A stretch of 26,519 nucleotides of DNA from a virus. How positions within the stretch are numbered: the stretch's first letter is position 1; each line of letters opens with the position of its first letter. The notes beneath the pieces are model-generated. The model did not search any database, was not told where the DNA came from, and worked only from the letters and a program-made list of their open reading frames with translations. Shown here in pieces: positions 16,257 through 22,306 of the stretch. The stretch is taken from positions 1 to 26,519 of the IMG/VR virus record IMGVR_UViG_3300044729_003417; one strand, written 5' to 3'. Made by a program: the position numbers and the translations under genes.

Positions 16257-16334
16257 TTTTTTGATTTTTAATTAAACATACATAAATATATAAACTTTGA
16301 ATCAAAGATCCAAATCTTTTTGTAGCTTTTTTTA
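16257..16334 (-). promoter_or_regulatory. Shared upstream module, divergent copy C
   Basis: On the minus strand it begins right after the upstream stop with AAAAAGCTACAAAAAGATTT and GGATC, as in copy A. The second half differs: there is no TATAAT or AATAAGAGAT, only TATATATTTATG and a poly-A run before the ATG at 16256. The first box is kept and the second is lost or replaced. Confidence 0.45.
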
Positions 16335-16730
16335 AAATTGTTTTGGTATCGGTGTAGCACGTCGTCCACCTTTTTTACGGCGGTCTTCTAACTCTTCGGC
16401 TACTTCTATCTCAGCATTAATCATCAATGTTAAAACACTTTTATCATTCATGTCATTAGCTAAATTAGAATATTTACGGAATGATCCAGCACCACCGGCA
16501 GCTGCTTCTTTAGCAGTTTTTGCTAATCCTTCGATACGGCGAGCAATCTCTCTACGTAATGCAGAACGAGTCAATGTACCCCAGCCGACGATGTGTATTT
16601 CAGGATCGATAGGATCAAAATTATTTGGATCTAAAAGACCTCCATACTTATATGATCGTTCAGTCAATACAGACTTAATTTCCTCTTGGATAATCTGATT
16701 TAATTTAGTACGGAGATCTTTGTTATCCAT
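16332..16730 (-). CDS. Leader-bearing phage protein, probable virion component (132 aa)
   Basis: The N-terminus, DLRTKLNQIIQEEIKSVLTE, has the same IIxEEI amphipathic leader as the proteins starting at 2814 and 19567. The leader ends in LTE, a possible prohead-protease site. The body reads GGLLDPNNFDPIDPEIHIVG, then a helical segment with RREIARRIEGLAKTAKEAA, and ends in a basic GGRRATPIPKQF. I recall this family in marine myoviruses without a function. It is followed by the shared module (copy C) and preceded by the histone-like gene. Confidence 0.75.
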   Translation of the reverse strand: MDNKDLRTKLNQIIQEEIKSVLTERSYKYGGLLDPNNFDPIDPEIHIVGWGTLTRSALRREIARRIEGLAKTAKEAAAGGAGSFRKYSNLANDMNDKSVLTLMINAEIEVAEELEDRRKKGGRRATPIPKQF

Positions 16731-16734
16731 TTTG

Positions 16735-16920
16735 TTATCCTTTTTTAGATTCGGTCACTGATTGTTTTCTATATTCAGTTACCAATTTTTTTAGTTCACC
16801 TACAGCTTTTCTAGCTCTTGTAGCAGCGGCACGGTTTCCTTTGTCAACGAACTTTTCATGATTTTCTGAAAATTCTGTCCATTGTTCTTGCATTTGTGTA
16901 AATAACTCTTGCGATGTCAT
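16735..16920 (-). CDS. Histone H1-like protein, Hc1 family
   Basis: I chose the ATG at 16920, which has AAGGAAA upstream; the longer frame overlaps the upstream gene. The 61-residue protein has HEKFVDKGNRAAATRARKAV followed by GELKKLV. This is the core of the short histone H1-like (Hc1) proteins of Bacteroidetes, where an E-K-F-x-x-K-G-N-x-A-A-x-T-R-x-R-K-A motif is typical. These proteins bind DNA or nucleic acid and help condense the chromosome. The basic tail is short here (RKQSVTESKKG). It may compact phage or host DNA, or travel in the virion. Confidence 0.8.
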   Translation of the reverse strand: MTSQELFTQMQEQWTEFSENHEKFVDKGNRAAATRARKAVGELKKLVTEYRKQSVTESKKG

Positions 16921-16933
16921 AAATGTTTCCTTT

Positions 16934-17176
16934 TTAATTCCATTCATCAAAACCATAAGGATCTGCATCCTCATTTTCTTCTTCGAAATTTTCTTCTATT
17001 ATATATTCTTTCGAGAATTCAATTTCTAATTGGTCCTCGTCAACGGTGTCCATAGATTGATAAATTAAATCACCATCTAAATAAACCTCGCCGATAAGAG
17101 TGCTATCATCAACGAAAAATTCCAGTTCTTCGCCGACTAAAAATTCACCTGTCGATATATTTTCAAGCCTTACCAT
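16934..17176 (-). CDS. Small acidic hypothetical protein (80 aa)
   Basis: I chose the ATG at 17176 (MVRLEN), which has GAAAAG upstream and overlaps the holin end by 14 bases; an earlier start at 17203 is possible. The protein is very acidic, with beta-type segments (FLVGEELEFFVDDSTLIGEV, DGDLIY) and an acidic tail (IIEENFEEENEDADPYG). No family recognised. Confidence 0.6.
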   Translation of the reverse strand: MVRLENISTGEFLVGEELEFFVDDSTLIGEVYLDGDLIYQSMDTVDEDQLEIEFSKEYIIEENFEEENEDADPYGFDEWN

Positions 17177-17339
17177 TCTTTTCAACAATTGACCAAATTG
17201 CACCAGTTAATGTCATGACACCACCGATAACTTCAGTGACTGTCGCTTCATCAGTTAATCCTTTCATAACCACGATACCACCGGCAAACGTTAATGCATG
17301 ACGGATAATACCTAAAATCTGCTCTTTACTCAGTTTCAT
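17163..17339 (-). CDS. Putative holin (two membrane segments)
   Basis: I chose the ATG at 17339, which has a strong AAAAGGAG 5 bases upstream, rather than the frame start at 17360. The 58-residue protein has two hydrophobic segments: about 8-25 (ILGIIRHALTFAGGIVVM) and about 34-52 (TEVIGGVMTLTGAIWSIV), with a short charged turn between. The R-H-x-L-T-F-x-G-G and G-x-x-W-S pattern matches the small phage holins I know as Pam3-gp28-like. Holins form membrane lesions that set the time of lysis. No endolysin is obvious nearby, so the call rests on topology and motif. Confidence 0.75.
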   Translation of the reverse strand: MKLSKEQILGIIRHALTFAGGIVVMKGLTDEATVTEVIGGVMTLTGAIWSIVEKNGKA

Positions 17340-17628
17340 ATTTTCTCCTTTTAATTTCATATAAATATCCGGTAGAAACCTTTTTACTACCTATTACACG
17401 GAATCGTTCTAATTTACATCCGGCATATGTCCATGATAATCGGTGCTTTAATTCGGATATAGCTTTAGAACTACGCGGATCTGCATAATCACAATGCATT
17501 ACATAATCAATGTCTTTTGATCCGTGTTTACTGCTAAAATGGCAGCAATATCGGTGCTGATAAGGAAATGGTTTAACCTTATTTTTTGGCTCTTCCTCGG
17601 ATAAAATCTTTTTGCTTTTTGATGGCAT
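17326..17628 (-). CDS. Basic hypothetical protein (100 aa)
   Basis: A basic N-terminus (PSKSKKILSEEEPKNKVKPF) is followed by an HRYCCHFSSKHGSKDIDYV segment rich in Cys and His, and a C-terminal beta part (RFRVIGSKKVSTGYLYEIKR). It overlaps the upstream gene by 50 bases and the holin start by 14 bases. The holin's ribosome site lies in its coding end. No family recognised; the Cys/His cluster may bind metal. Confidence 0.65.
   Translation of the reverse strand: MPSKSKKILSEEEPKNKVKPFPYQHRYCCHFSSKHGSKDIDYVMHCDYADPRSSKAISELKHRLSWTYAGCKLERFRVIGSKKVSTGYLYEIKRRKYETE
17359..17368 (-). promoter_or_regulatory. ATATTTATAT box upstream of the holin
   Basis: On the minus strand ATATTTATAT lies 20 bases before the holin ATG, the same arrangement as at 2829, 19586 and 19945. 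It is inside the coding end of the previous gene, so it may be a coincidence of Tyr/Leu codons. Confidence 0.25.
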
Positions 17629-17911
17629 CTTTAAGTTCTTTTTTATCTAAAGTGTCTTTCGGAATATCAGAATTCACATCTGTCTTATTGAGTTCAGTAC
17701 AACCAACGTATTCATGAATATGCCATGGTTTTGCGGCATGTTTTTTATCGGTTGGATCATACCATTCTGACTTTGGAAGTATGGTGCCTCTATCTAATTT
17801 GACCTTATATTGGCCAGGAGCAGTAATCTCAGTTACTGTACCTATATCTTTAGCGCCGAGGAACCGGCATATTACCCGGTCCCCGACTTTAAGTTTTTTT
17901 GGTTTTGCCAT
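17579..17911 (-). CDS. KOW/SH3-like basic protein (110 aa)
   Basis: The N-terminus, KLKVGDRVICRFLGAKDIGT, followed by YKVKLDRGTILP, is a typical SH3/KOW-like barrel start (KVGDxV ... GTVTxI). The C-terminal 50 residues are charged and helical (KDTLDKKELKDAIKKQKDFI) and end in a basic RGRAKK. KOW-like domains often bind RNA or DNA. TAATG couples it to the upstream gene. The function is unknown. Confidence 0.65.
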   Translation of the reverse strand: MAKPKKLKVGDRVICRFLGAKDIGTVTEITAPGQYKVKLDRGTILPKSEWYDPTDKKHAAKPWHIHEYVGCTELNKTDVNSDIPKDTLDKKELKDAIKKQKDFIRGRAKK

Positions 17912-18093
17912 TATTTAATGATTCTAGGTGTCATTTGTGCTGCCATTTTTGCCTGGTATTCAGCCTTTTTACGACCTAACTCTAAACAACGAGCAACGGT
18001 AGAATTTTCAATTTTTGATAAACGGTCTCTACGGAATTGACCCATAACTGCATCTTGACGATTGAAACCTGAATTTTTTGTTACTTTTGCCAT
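17911..18093 (-). CDS. Short basic protein (60 aa)
   Basis: The protein reads MAKVTKNSGFNRQDAVMGQF, then a basic helix with GRKKAEYQAKMAAQ, ending in MTPRIIK. It is rich in Arg and Lys and may bind nucleic acid. No family recognised. It follows copy F of the shared upstream module with a very short distance to the ATG at 18093, and overlaps the next gene as TAATG. Confidence 0.65.
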   Translation of the reverse strand: MAKVTKNSGFNRQDAVMGQFRRDRLSKIENSTVARCLELGRKKAEYQAKMAAQMTPRIIK

Positions 18094-18170
18094 ATCTCTT
18101 ATTTTTTATTTATATAATAAAGATAAGAAGAATATGGCAAAGTACCAAATTTTTTTGAAGCTTTTTTTAA
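18094..18170 (-). promoter_or_regulatory. Shared upstream module, copy F
   Basis: On the minus strand: AAAAAAAGCTTCAAAAAAAT then TTGG, a variable stretch, CTTATCTTTATTATATAAAT and AATAAGAGATATG ending in the ATG at 18093. The GG-to-TATAAA spacing is 32 bases, one more than in copies A, B, D and E. The second box here is TATAAATA, which matches the T4 late core. Confidence 0.6.
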
Positions 18171-18176
18171 AAAAGT

Positions 18177-18542
18177 TTACTTAAGAAATCGTAATTTATA
18201 TACGGTTGAATTGATAAGTTCATTGATAGTATCCAATTGATTCTGGATGTATGTATCTTTTACTTTACCATGTATATCTTCAACCTTTTTAGATAATGCT
18301 TTAAAATATGTTATGAGTTGAGAATTACTTGAATAGTTATCTAAACTGTAATTTTTATATGATTTAATGATGTCATATTTGCCTTGGTATGCTTCTGCTA
18401 ATCCATCTATCAAACCTACGATACCGTCATAATATCCACCCAATGCCATATGCTCAGCAAATGATTTAGTTTGTAGGTGATAGATATGTGTTTGCGTTCT
18501 TGAATGCAGTAACTGTGATATCAACTCTTCTAACTCTTTCAT
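18177..18542 (-). CDS. Dps/ferritin-like four-helix protein
   Basis: The 121-residue helical protein aligns with Dps near its N-terminus. His19, His31, Asp46 and Glu50 (in THIYHLQTKSFAEHMALG and LIDGLAEAY) have the same spacings, 12, 15 and 4, as the ferroxidase residues His51, His63, Asp78 and Glu82 of E. coli Dps. The Asp67 ligand is replaced by Gly35. Dps stores iron and shields DNA from oxidants. The protein is shorter than Dps (about 167 residues) and lacks a basic DNA-binding tail. I believe such phage proteins are listed as a DUF (possibly DUF5856). TAATG couples it to the leader-bearing gene upstream. Confidence 0.65.
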   Translation of the reverse strand: MKELEELISQLLHSRTQTHIYHLQTKSFAEHMALGGYYDGIVGLIDGLAEAYQGKYDIIKSYKNYSLDNYSSNSQLITYFKALSKKVEDIHGKVKDTYIQNQLDTINELINSTVYKLRFLK

Positions 18543-19567
18543 TATACTTTACCTGCTTTTAATGAGTTAACAATCTGTTTAACTTCTAATGCATAACCAC
18601 GAATTGATGATGCTCTATAGCTATCAACCGCGGACGATCCATAACGTTTTTTCTCTTCTTCCGCTTGATTAACAGCTGATACATACTGCTCATATTTTTG
18701 AAACAAACGATTCATTACATATGAAAGATCTGAAATTTTAATGTCTTTGCCATTAACGCTAGCAACTGGATATCCCCATTGGTCTGTACGTACAACGCTC
18801 ATTCCTTCGACGATAGCGTCATTGATAATTTGCATACCTTCTTTTACAACGCTATCTAATGCATCTTTACCAGCTACTCGAGTAGCTAAGATTTTTTTGT
18901 ATCGATCTAAATTGGCATTTTTATATCGTTTAGGATCGGTAAACATTTCAGTACCAACTTTCATTTCAGCTCTTTTAGCTTTCATTGCAGTAGTTCCGCC
19001 GCGGAATGATTCCAAATCAAAACGATACATTTTATCAGCTAACTCAACCAATTTTTTAAGTTGCATTGTACCACGAATTCCTTGACCCAACGGTGATGAT
19101 GTACTACGGCCTTTATCAGTTGTTACGCCTTGAACCGCGGACGTTTTATATCGTTGTTTGTCACCTCTAAAAGGATCTGCTGGCGGCATGCCGTACCGGT
19201 AAGGAGCTGACCCGCCATAATATAATGTTTTACCATCCAATGTCACTGCTAATAGACCAGGATTAATCGTCTGATCATATCCACCACCAACTCTTTCACG
19301 TCGTTCTGACATGTAAAATACCAAACCAGTTTTGGCCAATCGGCTATCGCCTGTAATATCTTGGAATGATCCGGCTGGTACCTTATCCCATGCGATATCA
19401 TATTTTCTTGCAATTGCATTGAATATTTTTTTCTGTTCGCTTGGTGTTGTACCAATGTTTTTATGAATTTCACGTGCAATCGGATCTGCAAAATCTTCAT
19501 TGATTTGACCACGTAATGCCGCTATAATTTCTTCTTTTATAATTCGTTTGATGTCTGATCGTTTCAT
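18542..19567 (-). CDS. Leader-bearing protein, possible virion/injected protein (341 aa)
   Basis: I chose the ATG at 19567, with AAGGTGA upstream; the frame to 19576 needs a GTG start. The first 22 residues, MKRSDIKRIIKEEIIAALRG, followed by QINED, form the same amphipathic leader seen at 2814 and 16730. INE could be a prohead-protease site. The body has Gly-rich strands (GLLAVTLDGKTLYYGGSAPY), a basic segment (SSPLGQGIRGTMQLKKLVEL) and helical C-terminal parts. No family recognised. TAATG couples it to the Dps-like gene. Confidence 0.75.
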   Translation of the reverse strand: MKRSDIKRIIKEEIIAALRGQINEDFADPIAREIHKNIGTTPSEQKKIFNAIARKYDIAWDKVPAGSFQDITGDSRLAKTGLVFYMSERRERVGGGYDQTINPGLLAVTLDGKTLYYGGSAPYRYGMPPADPFRGDKQRYKTSAVQGVTTDKGRSTSSPLGQGIRGTMQLKKLVELADKMYRFDLESFRGGTTAMKAKRAEMKVGTEMFTDPKRYKNANLDRYKKILATRVAGKDALDSVVKEGMQIINDAIVEGMSVVRTDQWGYPVASVNGKDIKISDLSYVMNRLFQKYEQYVSAVNQAEEEKKRYGSSAVDSYRASSIRGYALEVKQIVNSLKAGKV

Positions 19568-19585
19568 TGTTATCACCTTATTTTA

Positions 19586-19595
19586 ATATAAATAT
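19586..19595 (-). promoter_or_regulatory. ATATTTATAT box upstream of leader-bearing gene
   Basis: On the minus strand ATATTTATATTAAAATAAGG precedes the ATG at 19567 by 18 bases (box to ATG). The same box and the following TAAA/CAAA occur before the genes at 2814 and 19928. Confidence 0.35.
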
Positions 19596-19604
19596 TGCTT
19601 TTAC

Positions 19605-19928
19605 TTATATTTCTTCGACTTGAATTTTATTGATGTTTATTTGGTTTGGATTTCGCGGGCTACCGTATTCATCCATAAAATCATCAGTACTGATCATCTC
19701 AGTTTCAAAATCATCTGGATCTATGTCCATCATCACTTTTGATATTATATCTGCTAACTCACCCTTTGGAATATCTAAGTTGACTTCTTTGTCAGAAGTA
19801 AATGCCATGAGTAAATTCGGCCGGGCGCCGCCTTTCGCATCCCAAATAAGAAGCATGTATTTTTTAATAGTTTTTGCCGGAGCTTCGTTTATTATATGTT
19901 CGTGCAATAATGATTTTAATTTTATCAT
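19605..19928 (-). CDS. Small leader-bearing protein (107 aa)
   Basis: The N-terminus, MIKLKSLLHEHIINEAPAK, resembles T4 capsid-targeting peptides (MKTYQEFI-x-EA); INE-A would be a natural prohead-protease site. The remainder is a short alpha/beta domain (KYMLLIWDAKGGARPNLLMA, PKGELADIISKVMMDID) with an acidic C-terminus. No family recognised. It is the first gene of the minus-strand run, next to the divergent plus-strand operon, with an ATATTTATAT box 16 bases upstream of its ATG. Confidence 0.7.
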   Translation of the reverse strand: MIKLKSLLHEHIINEAPAKTIKKYMLLIWDAKGGARPNLLMAFTSDKEVNLDIPKGELADIISKVMMDIDPDDFETEMISTDDFMDEYGSPRNPNQININKIQVEEI

Positions 19929-20008
19929 GCTAATATCCTATTTGATATAAATATCGATCTAAATTAAAAACAATAATATTAATTAGTTTAATATTTATTA
20001 TAAATAGT
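19929..20008. promoter_or_regulatory. Divergent intergenic promoter region
   Basis: This 80-base AT-rich gap separates the minus-strand gene at 19928 from the plus-strand operon at 20009. On the minus strand ATATTTATAT lies at 19945-19954. On the plus strand AATATTTATTATAAATAG lies at 19990-20007, ending 1 base before the ATG at 20009. The plus-strand gene has no visible ribosome site, which is common in Bacteroidetes. Both directions are probably started here. Confidence 0.5.
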
Positions 20009-20605
20009 ATGAAAAGAGTTATTACATTAATATCATTTTTAAGTTGGTTTTTTTATGCCAATTCGCAATGTACCGGAACGCAATCTTTTACATTGACACC
20101 ACCACCTGTCGGAGGACAATATTTACCTGGACAAACCGTAACGATGTGTTATACAATGAACGGCTACAACCAGTTAGGTTCCAATTGGATTGAAGGATTT
20201 GATCTCACATTAGGACCGGGATGGGCATCCGTAACTCCACAATCTGCTCCGGCTAATTGTGGTGGAAATGGATCAGGAGGTCAATGGGTTTGGATGACAT
20301 CTGTAACATCAACTACTACGCCTATAACAACGGTAGGACCTGGTTATTTTTTCGATTTAACTATAGACGGTAATCCTGGAAATGACTTTGGTGATATGGG
20401 GTCATGTGTATGGACTTTCTGTGTAAATTTAACCGTTGCTAATGTATGTACACCTCAGAGTCTTTTACTTCAAGTTAGTGCTGGATCGGATGGCGTATGG
20501 GGTAGTTATACTAGTACATCATGTGATGTGATCACACCATTCACCGTATTTAACGGAACTATAAACGCAACTACACCAGTGGTAGGACCTATATCTCATA
20601 ATTAA
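20009..20605 (+). CDS. Exported Ig/PKD-like surface protein, first of a three-gene cassette
   Basis: A signal peptide covers residues 1-19 (MKRVITLISFLSWFFYANS), with cleavage predicted before Gln20, as in most Bacteroidetes Sec substrates. The mature part is a beta-rich, Cys-, Gly- and Thr-rich domain (QCTGTQSFTLTPPPVGG, CYTMNGYNQLGSNWIEGFDL, GSCVWTFCVNLTVANVC). I associate this kind of domain with secreted adhesin-like proteins of marine flavobacteria. The C-terminus ends in GPISHN, almost the same as the next protein. The lone Cys at residue 21 is not in a lipobox. No T9SS sorting domain of its own is visible. It is on the opposite strand to all neighbours. Confidence 0.85.
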   Translation: MKRVITLISFLSWFFYANSQCTGTQSFTLTPPPVGGQYLPGQTVTMCYTMNGYNQLGSNWIEGFDLTLGPGWASVTPQSAPANCGGNGSGGQWVWMTSVTSTTTPITTVGPGYFFDLTIDGNPGNDFGDMGSCVWTFCVNLTVANVCTPQSLLLQVSAGSDGVWGSYTSTSCDVITPFTVFNGTINATTPVVGPISHN

Positions 20606-20613
20606 GGAAACAT

Positions 20614-21174
20614 ATGAAAAAGTTTTTAACAGCAATTGCTTTAGTATTCGCCGGAACGGCATTTTCGCAATTAACAACATTAAACCCAGATACAGTTTGT
20701 TATCAAACAAATGGCTCAATTTATCAGGTCACGAATACCCCAGGATACGCATATACTTGGACAGTCGCCGCACCTGGTGTGATTACCTCAGGCCAAGGTA
20801 CAAATCAGATTGGAGTCAATTGGTCAGCAGCTGCGCCTGGACTAATTCCTAACGGCGTTACAGTTACAGCAACCGCCGGATCTTGTACATCTACACCGGT
20901 TACATTAAACGTGTTTATACTGCAAATTGTACCGACAATAACAGCTATTGGACCTTATTGTTCAACCGATCCATGTGTGAATTTAACAGGTACACCGGTG
21001 GGTGGAACATGGTCTGGAACAGGGGTTGTTGGTAATCAATTTTGCCCTGGTACGGCGGGTGCAGGAACGCATACTATTACATATACTATAACTCAAAATG
21101 GATGTACATTTACTGCAACTACAACAGTTACAGTAGGAGCTCAACCAGTATTAACACCTATATCTCATAACTAA
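20614..21174 (+). CDS. Exported PKD/Ig-like repeat protein, second of cassette
   Basis: A signal peptide spans residues 1-18 (ALVFAGTAFS, then Gln19). Residues about 22-102 form a PKD/Ig-like domain with the pattern AYTWTVAAPGVITSGQGTNQ and VTVTATAGSCTSTPVTL, typical of Bacteroidetes gliding and adhesin proteins. A second beta domain at about 105-180 has ITAIGPYCSTDPCVNLTGTP, GTWSGTGV and THTITYTITQNGCTFTATT. The protein ends in TPISHN, the same tail as the first protein. AAGGAAA lies 6 bases before the ATG, and TAATG couples it to the third gene. Confidence 0.88.
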   Translation: MKKFLTAIALVFAGTAFSQLTTLNPDTVCYQTNGSIYQVTNTPGYAYTWTVAAPGVITSGQGTNQIGVNWSAAAPGLIPNGVTVTATAGSCTSTPVTLNVFILQIVPTITAIGPYCSTDPCVNLTGTPVGGTWSGTGVVGNQFCPGTAGAGTHTITYTITQNGCTFTATTTVTVGAQPVLTPISHN

Positions 21175-21740
21175 TGAAACGCTTGTTTTACATATTATTT
21201 TTACCGTTGACAATGTTTGCACAACAGAACATTGAGATATGTGATAATACTCCTACATTTACATATTCTACGGAAATGAATGGCCCAGGTACAATTGAAT
21301 GGACAGTAAATAATACAGTTGCCGGTACCGGTAATGACATTAGTTTAACCTTCGATGAAGAAGGTATATACGAGATAACAGCAGTTGGTTATAATGATAT
21401 AGGATGTGCATCGGAACCTGTAAATTATACTGTTGTTATTACAAGTTGCGATCCACTTATTTATTGGGTTCCTAATTGTTTTACGCCCGATGGTAATGAA
21501 TATAATCAGGTATGGGGACCTATATTTACATCTGGTTATTCAGTAGATCATTTTCAATTATACGTTCTTAACAGGTGGGGAAATGTTGTTTGGGAATCCT
21601 TAGATCCAGCCGCAACATGGGATGGTACATATGATGGTAAAACAGTACCGGATGGCGTATATACTTGGTTAATTAGATTTGATCTTTTGAATACAGATGA
21701 GAAGCGTGAGATACATGGACATGTAACAATTGTACGTTAA
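21174..21740 (+). CDS. Exported protein with T9SS type-B sorting domain (gliding-motility-associated C-terminal domain)
   Basis: Residues 1-16 are a signal peptide (LFLPLTMFA, then Gln17). Residues 20-92 form one Ig/PKD-like domain with Cys23, Cys78 and Cys92. Residues about 97-188 match the CHU_C/T9SS type-B domain: WVPNCFTPDGNEYNQVWGP, LYVLNRWGNVVWES, TWDGTYDGKTVPDGVYTW and a terminal HGHVTIVR. Such domains carry cargo through the type IX secretion system and are common on gliding-bacterium surface proteins. A phage copy is unusual. The ATG overlaps the previous stop (TAATG), and its 3' end overlaps the thioesterase gene by 4 bases tail to tail. Confidence 0.9.
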   Translation: MKRLFYILFLPLTMFAQQNIEICDNTPTFTYSTEMNGPGTIEWTVNNTVAGTGNDISLTFDEEGIYEITAVGYNDIGCASEPVNYTVVITSCDPLIYWVPNCFTPDGNEYNQVWGPIFTSGYSVDHFQLYVLNRWGNVVWESLDPAATWDGTYDGKTVPDGVYTWLIRFDLLNTDEKREIHGHVTIVR

Positions 21741-22144
21741 CTAGCCGCATTTTCTAATAAATTCTTTACACGTATACGTGCTTTTTCGCCTAATGGAATT
21801 GGATGTCCTTCTTCATCTATATGTACAAATTTAATATGCGTTTTAAGTACAACAACTTGATTACCAGTGTATACATTATGGGCTCGCGCCTCCATATATA
21901 AATTGATAGATGAGTTGCCTATCGCTTGAGGATATCCGTATATTTTAACTAATTGTCCTTCTCGAGCCGGTTTTTCAAAATTACATTTATCAATACTAAC
22001 TGTTACCATTCTAGGTGTATCACATAACTGCATTGCATAACCAGCCGCGGATGCATCAATCCATGCTAAAAGCTTACCACCAAATAAGTTGCCATGAAAT
22101 CCTAAATCAGATTTCTTAATAGGATGTGAGTTTAAAAATTCCAT
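21737..22144 (-). CDS. Acyl-CoA thioesterase, hotdog fold
   Basis: The 135-residue protein has the hotdog thioesterase motif LGFHGNLFGGKLLAWIDASA at residues 14-33, with the active-site-type Asn19 and Asp30. It continues with RMVTVSIDKCNFEKPAREGQ and VVVLKTHIKFVHID, the strands of the fold. The closest pattern is the YciA/BFIT-like acyl-CoA thioesterases, which split acyl-CoA into fatty acid and CoA in the cytosol. It is unusual in a phage. It may change lipid metabolism or membrane composition during infection. It runs towards the surface-protein operon and overlaps its last 4 bases. Confidence 0.9.
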   Translation of the reverse strand: MEFLNSHPIKKSDLGFHGNLFGGKLLAWIDASAAGYAMQLCDTPRMVTVSIDKCNFEKPAREGQLVKIYGYPQAIGNSSINLYMEARAHNVYTGNQVVVLKTHIKFVHIDEEGHPIPLGEKARIRVKNLLENAAS

Positions 22145-22146
22145 GT

Positions 22147-22284
22147 CTAAAATTCAAATACCAACTGATAATTTAACCATCCTATAATAAATTCACGGCT
22201 ACCGTTTAACCATTTATCATGTGTAATTTTAATGTATGGCAAAACATATATTTGGCATAACACTTGGTCTAATTTTATTTTCAT
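22147..22284 (-). CDS. Short conserved-looking protein (45 aa)
   Basis: The frame from ATG 22284 to TAG 22147 gives MKIKLDQVLCQIYVLPYIKI, then THDKWLNGSREFIIGWLNYQ and LVFEF. The alternating hydrophobic strand pattern and GWLN motif resemble short proteins I recall from T4-like phages. It fills the gap between the peptidase gene and the thioesterase gene and ends 3 bases before the thioesterase ATG. No strong ribosome site. Confidence 0.6.
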   Translation of the reverse strand: MKIKLDQVLCQIYVLPYIKITHDKWLNGSREFIIGWLNYQLVFEF

Positions 22285-22306
22285 AACTCAATTATTTAAT
22301 GTTAGT

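Noticed and set aside
19249-19512. 87-codon minus-strand frame inside the 341-residue leader-bearing gene
   Set aside because: It is an out-of-frame shadow without a ribosome site or plausible composition.
20009-20075. First cassette protein as a lipoprotein (Cys at residue 21)
   Set aside because: The residues before the Cys (A-N-S-Q) do not form a lipobox, and Gln at +1 of a normal signal peptidase site is a better fit.
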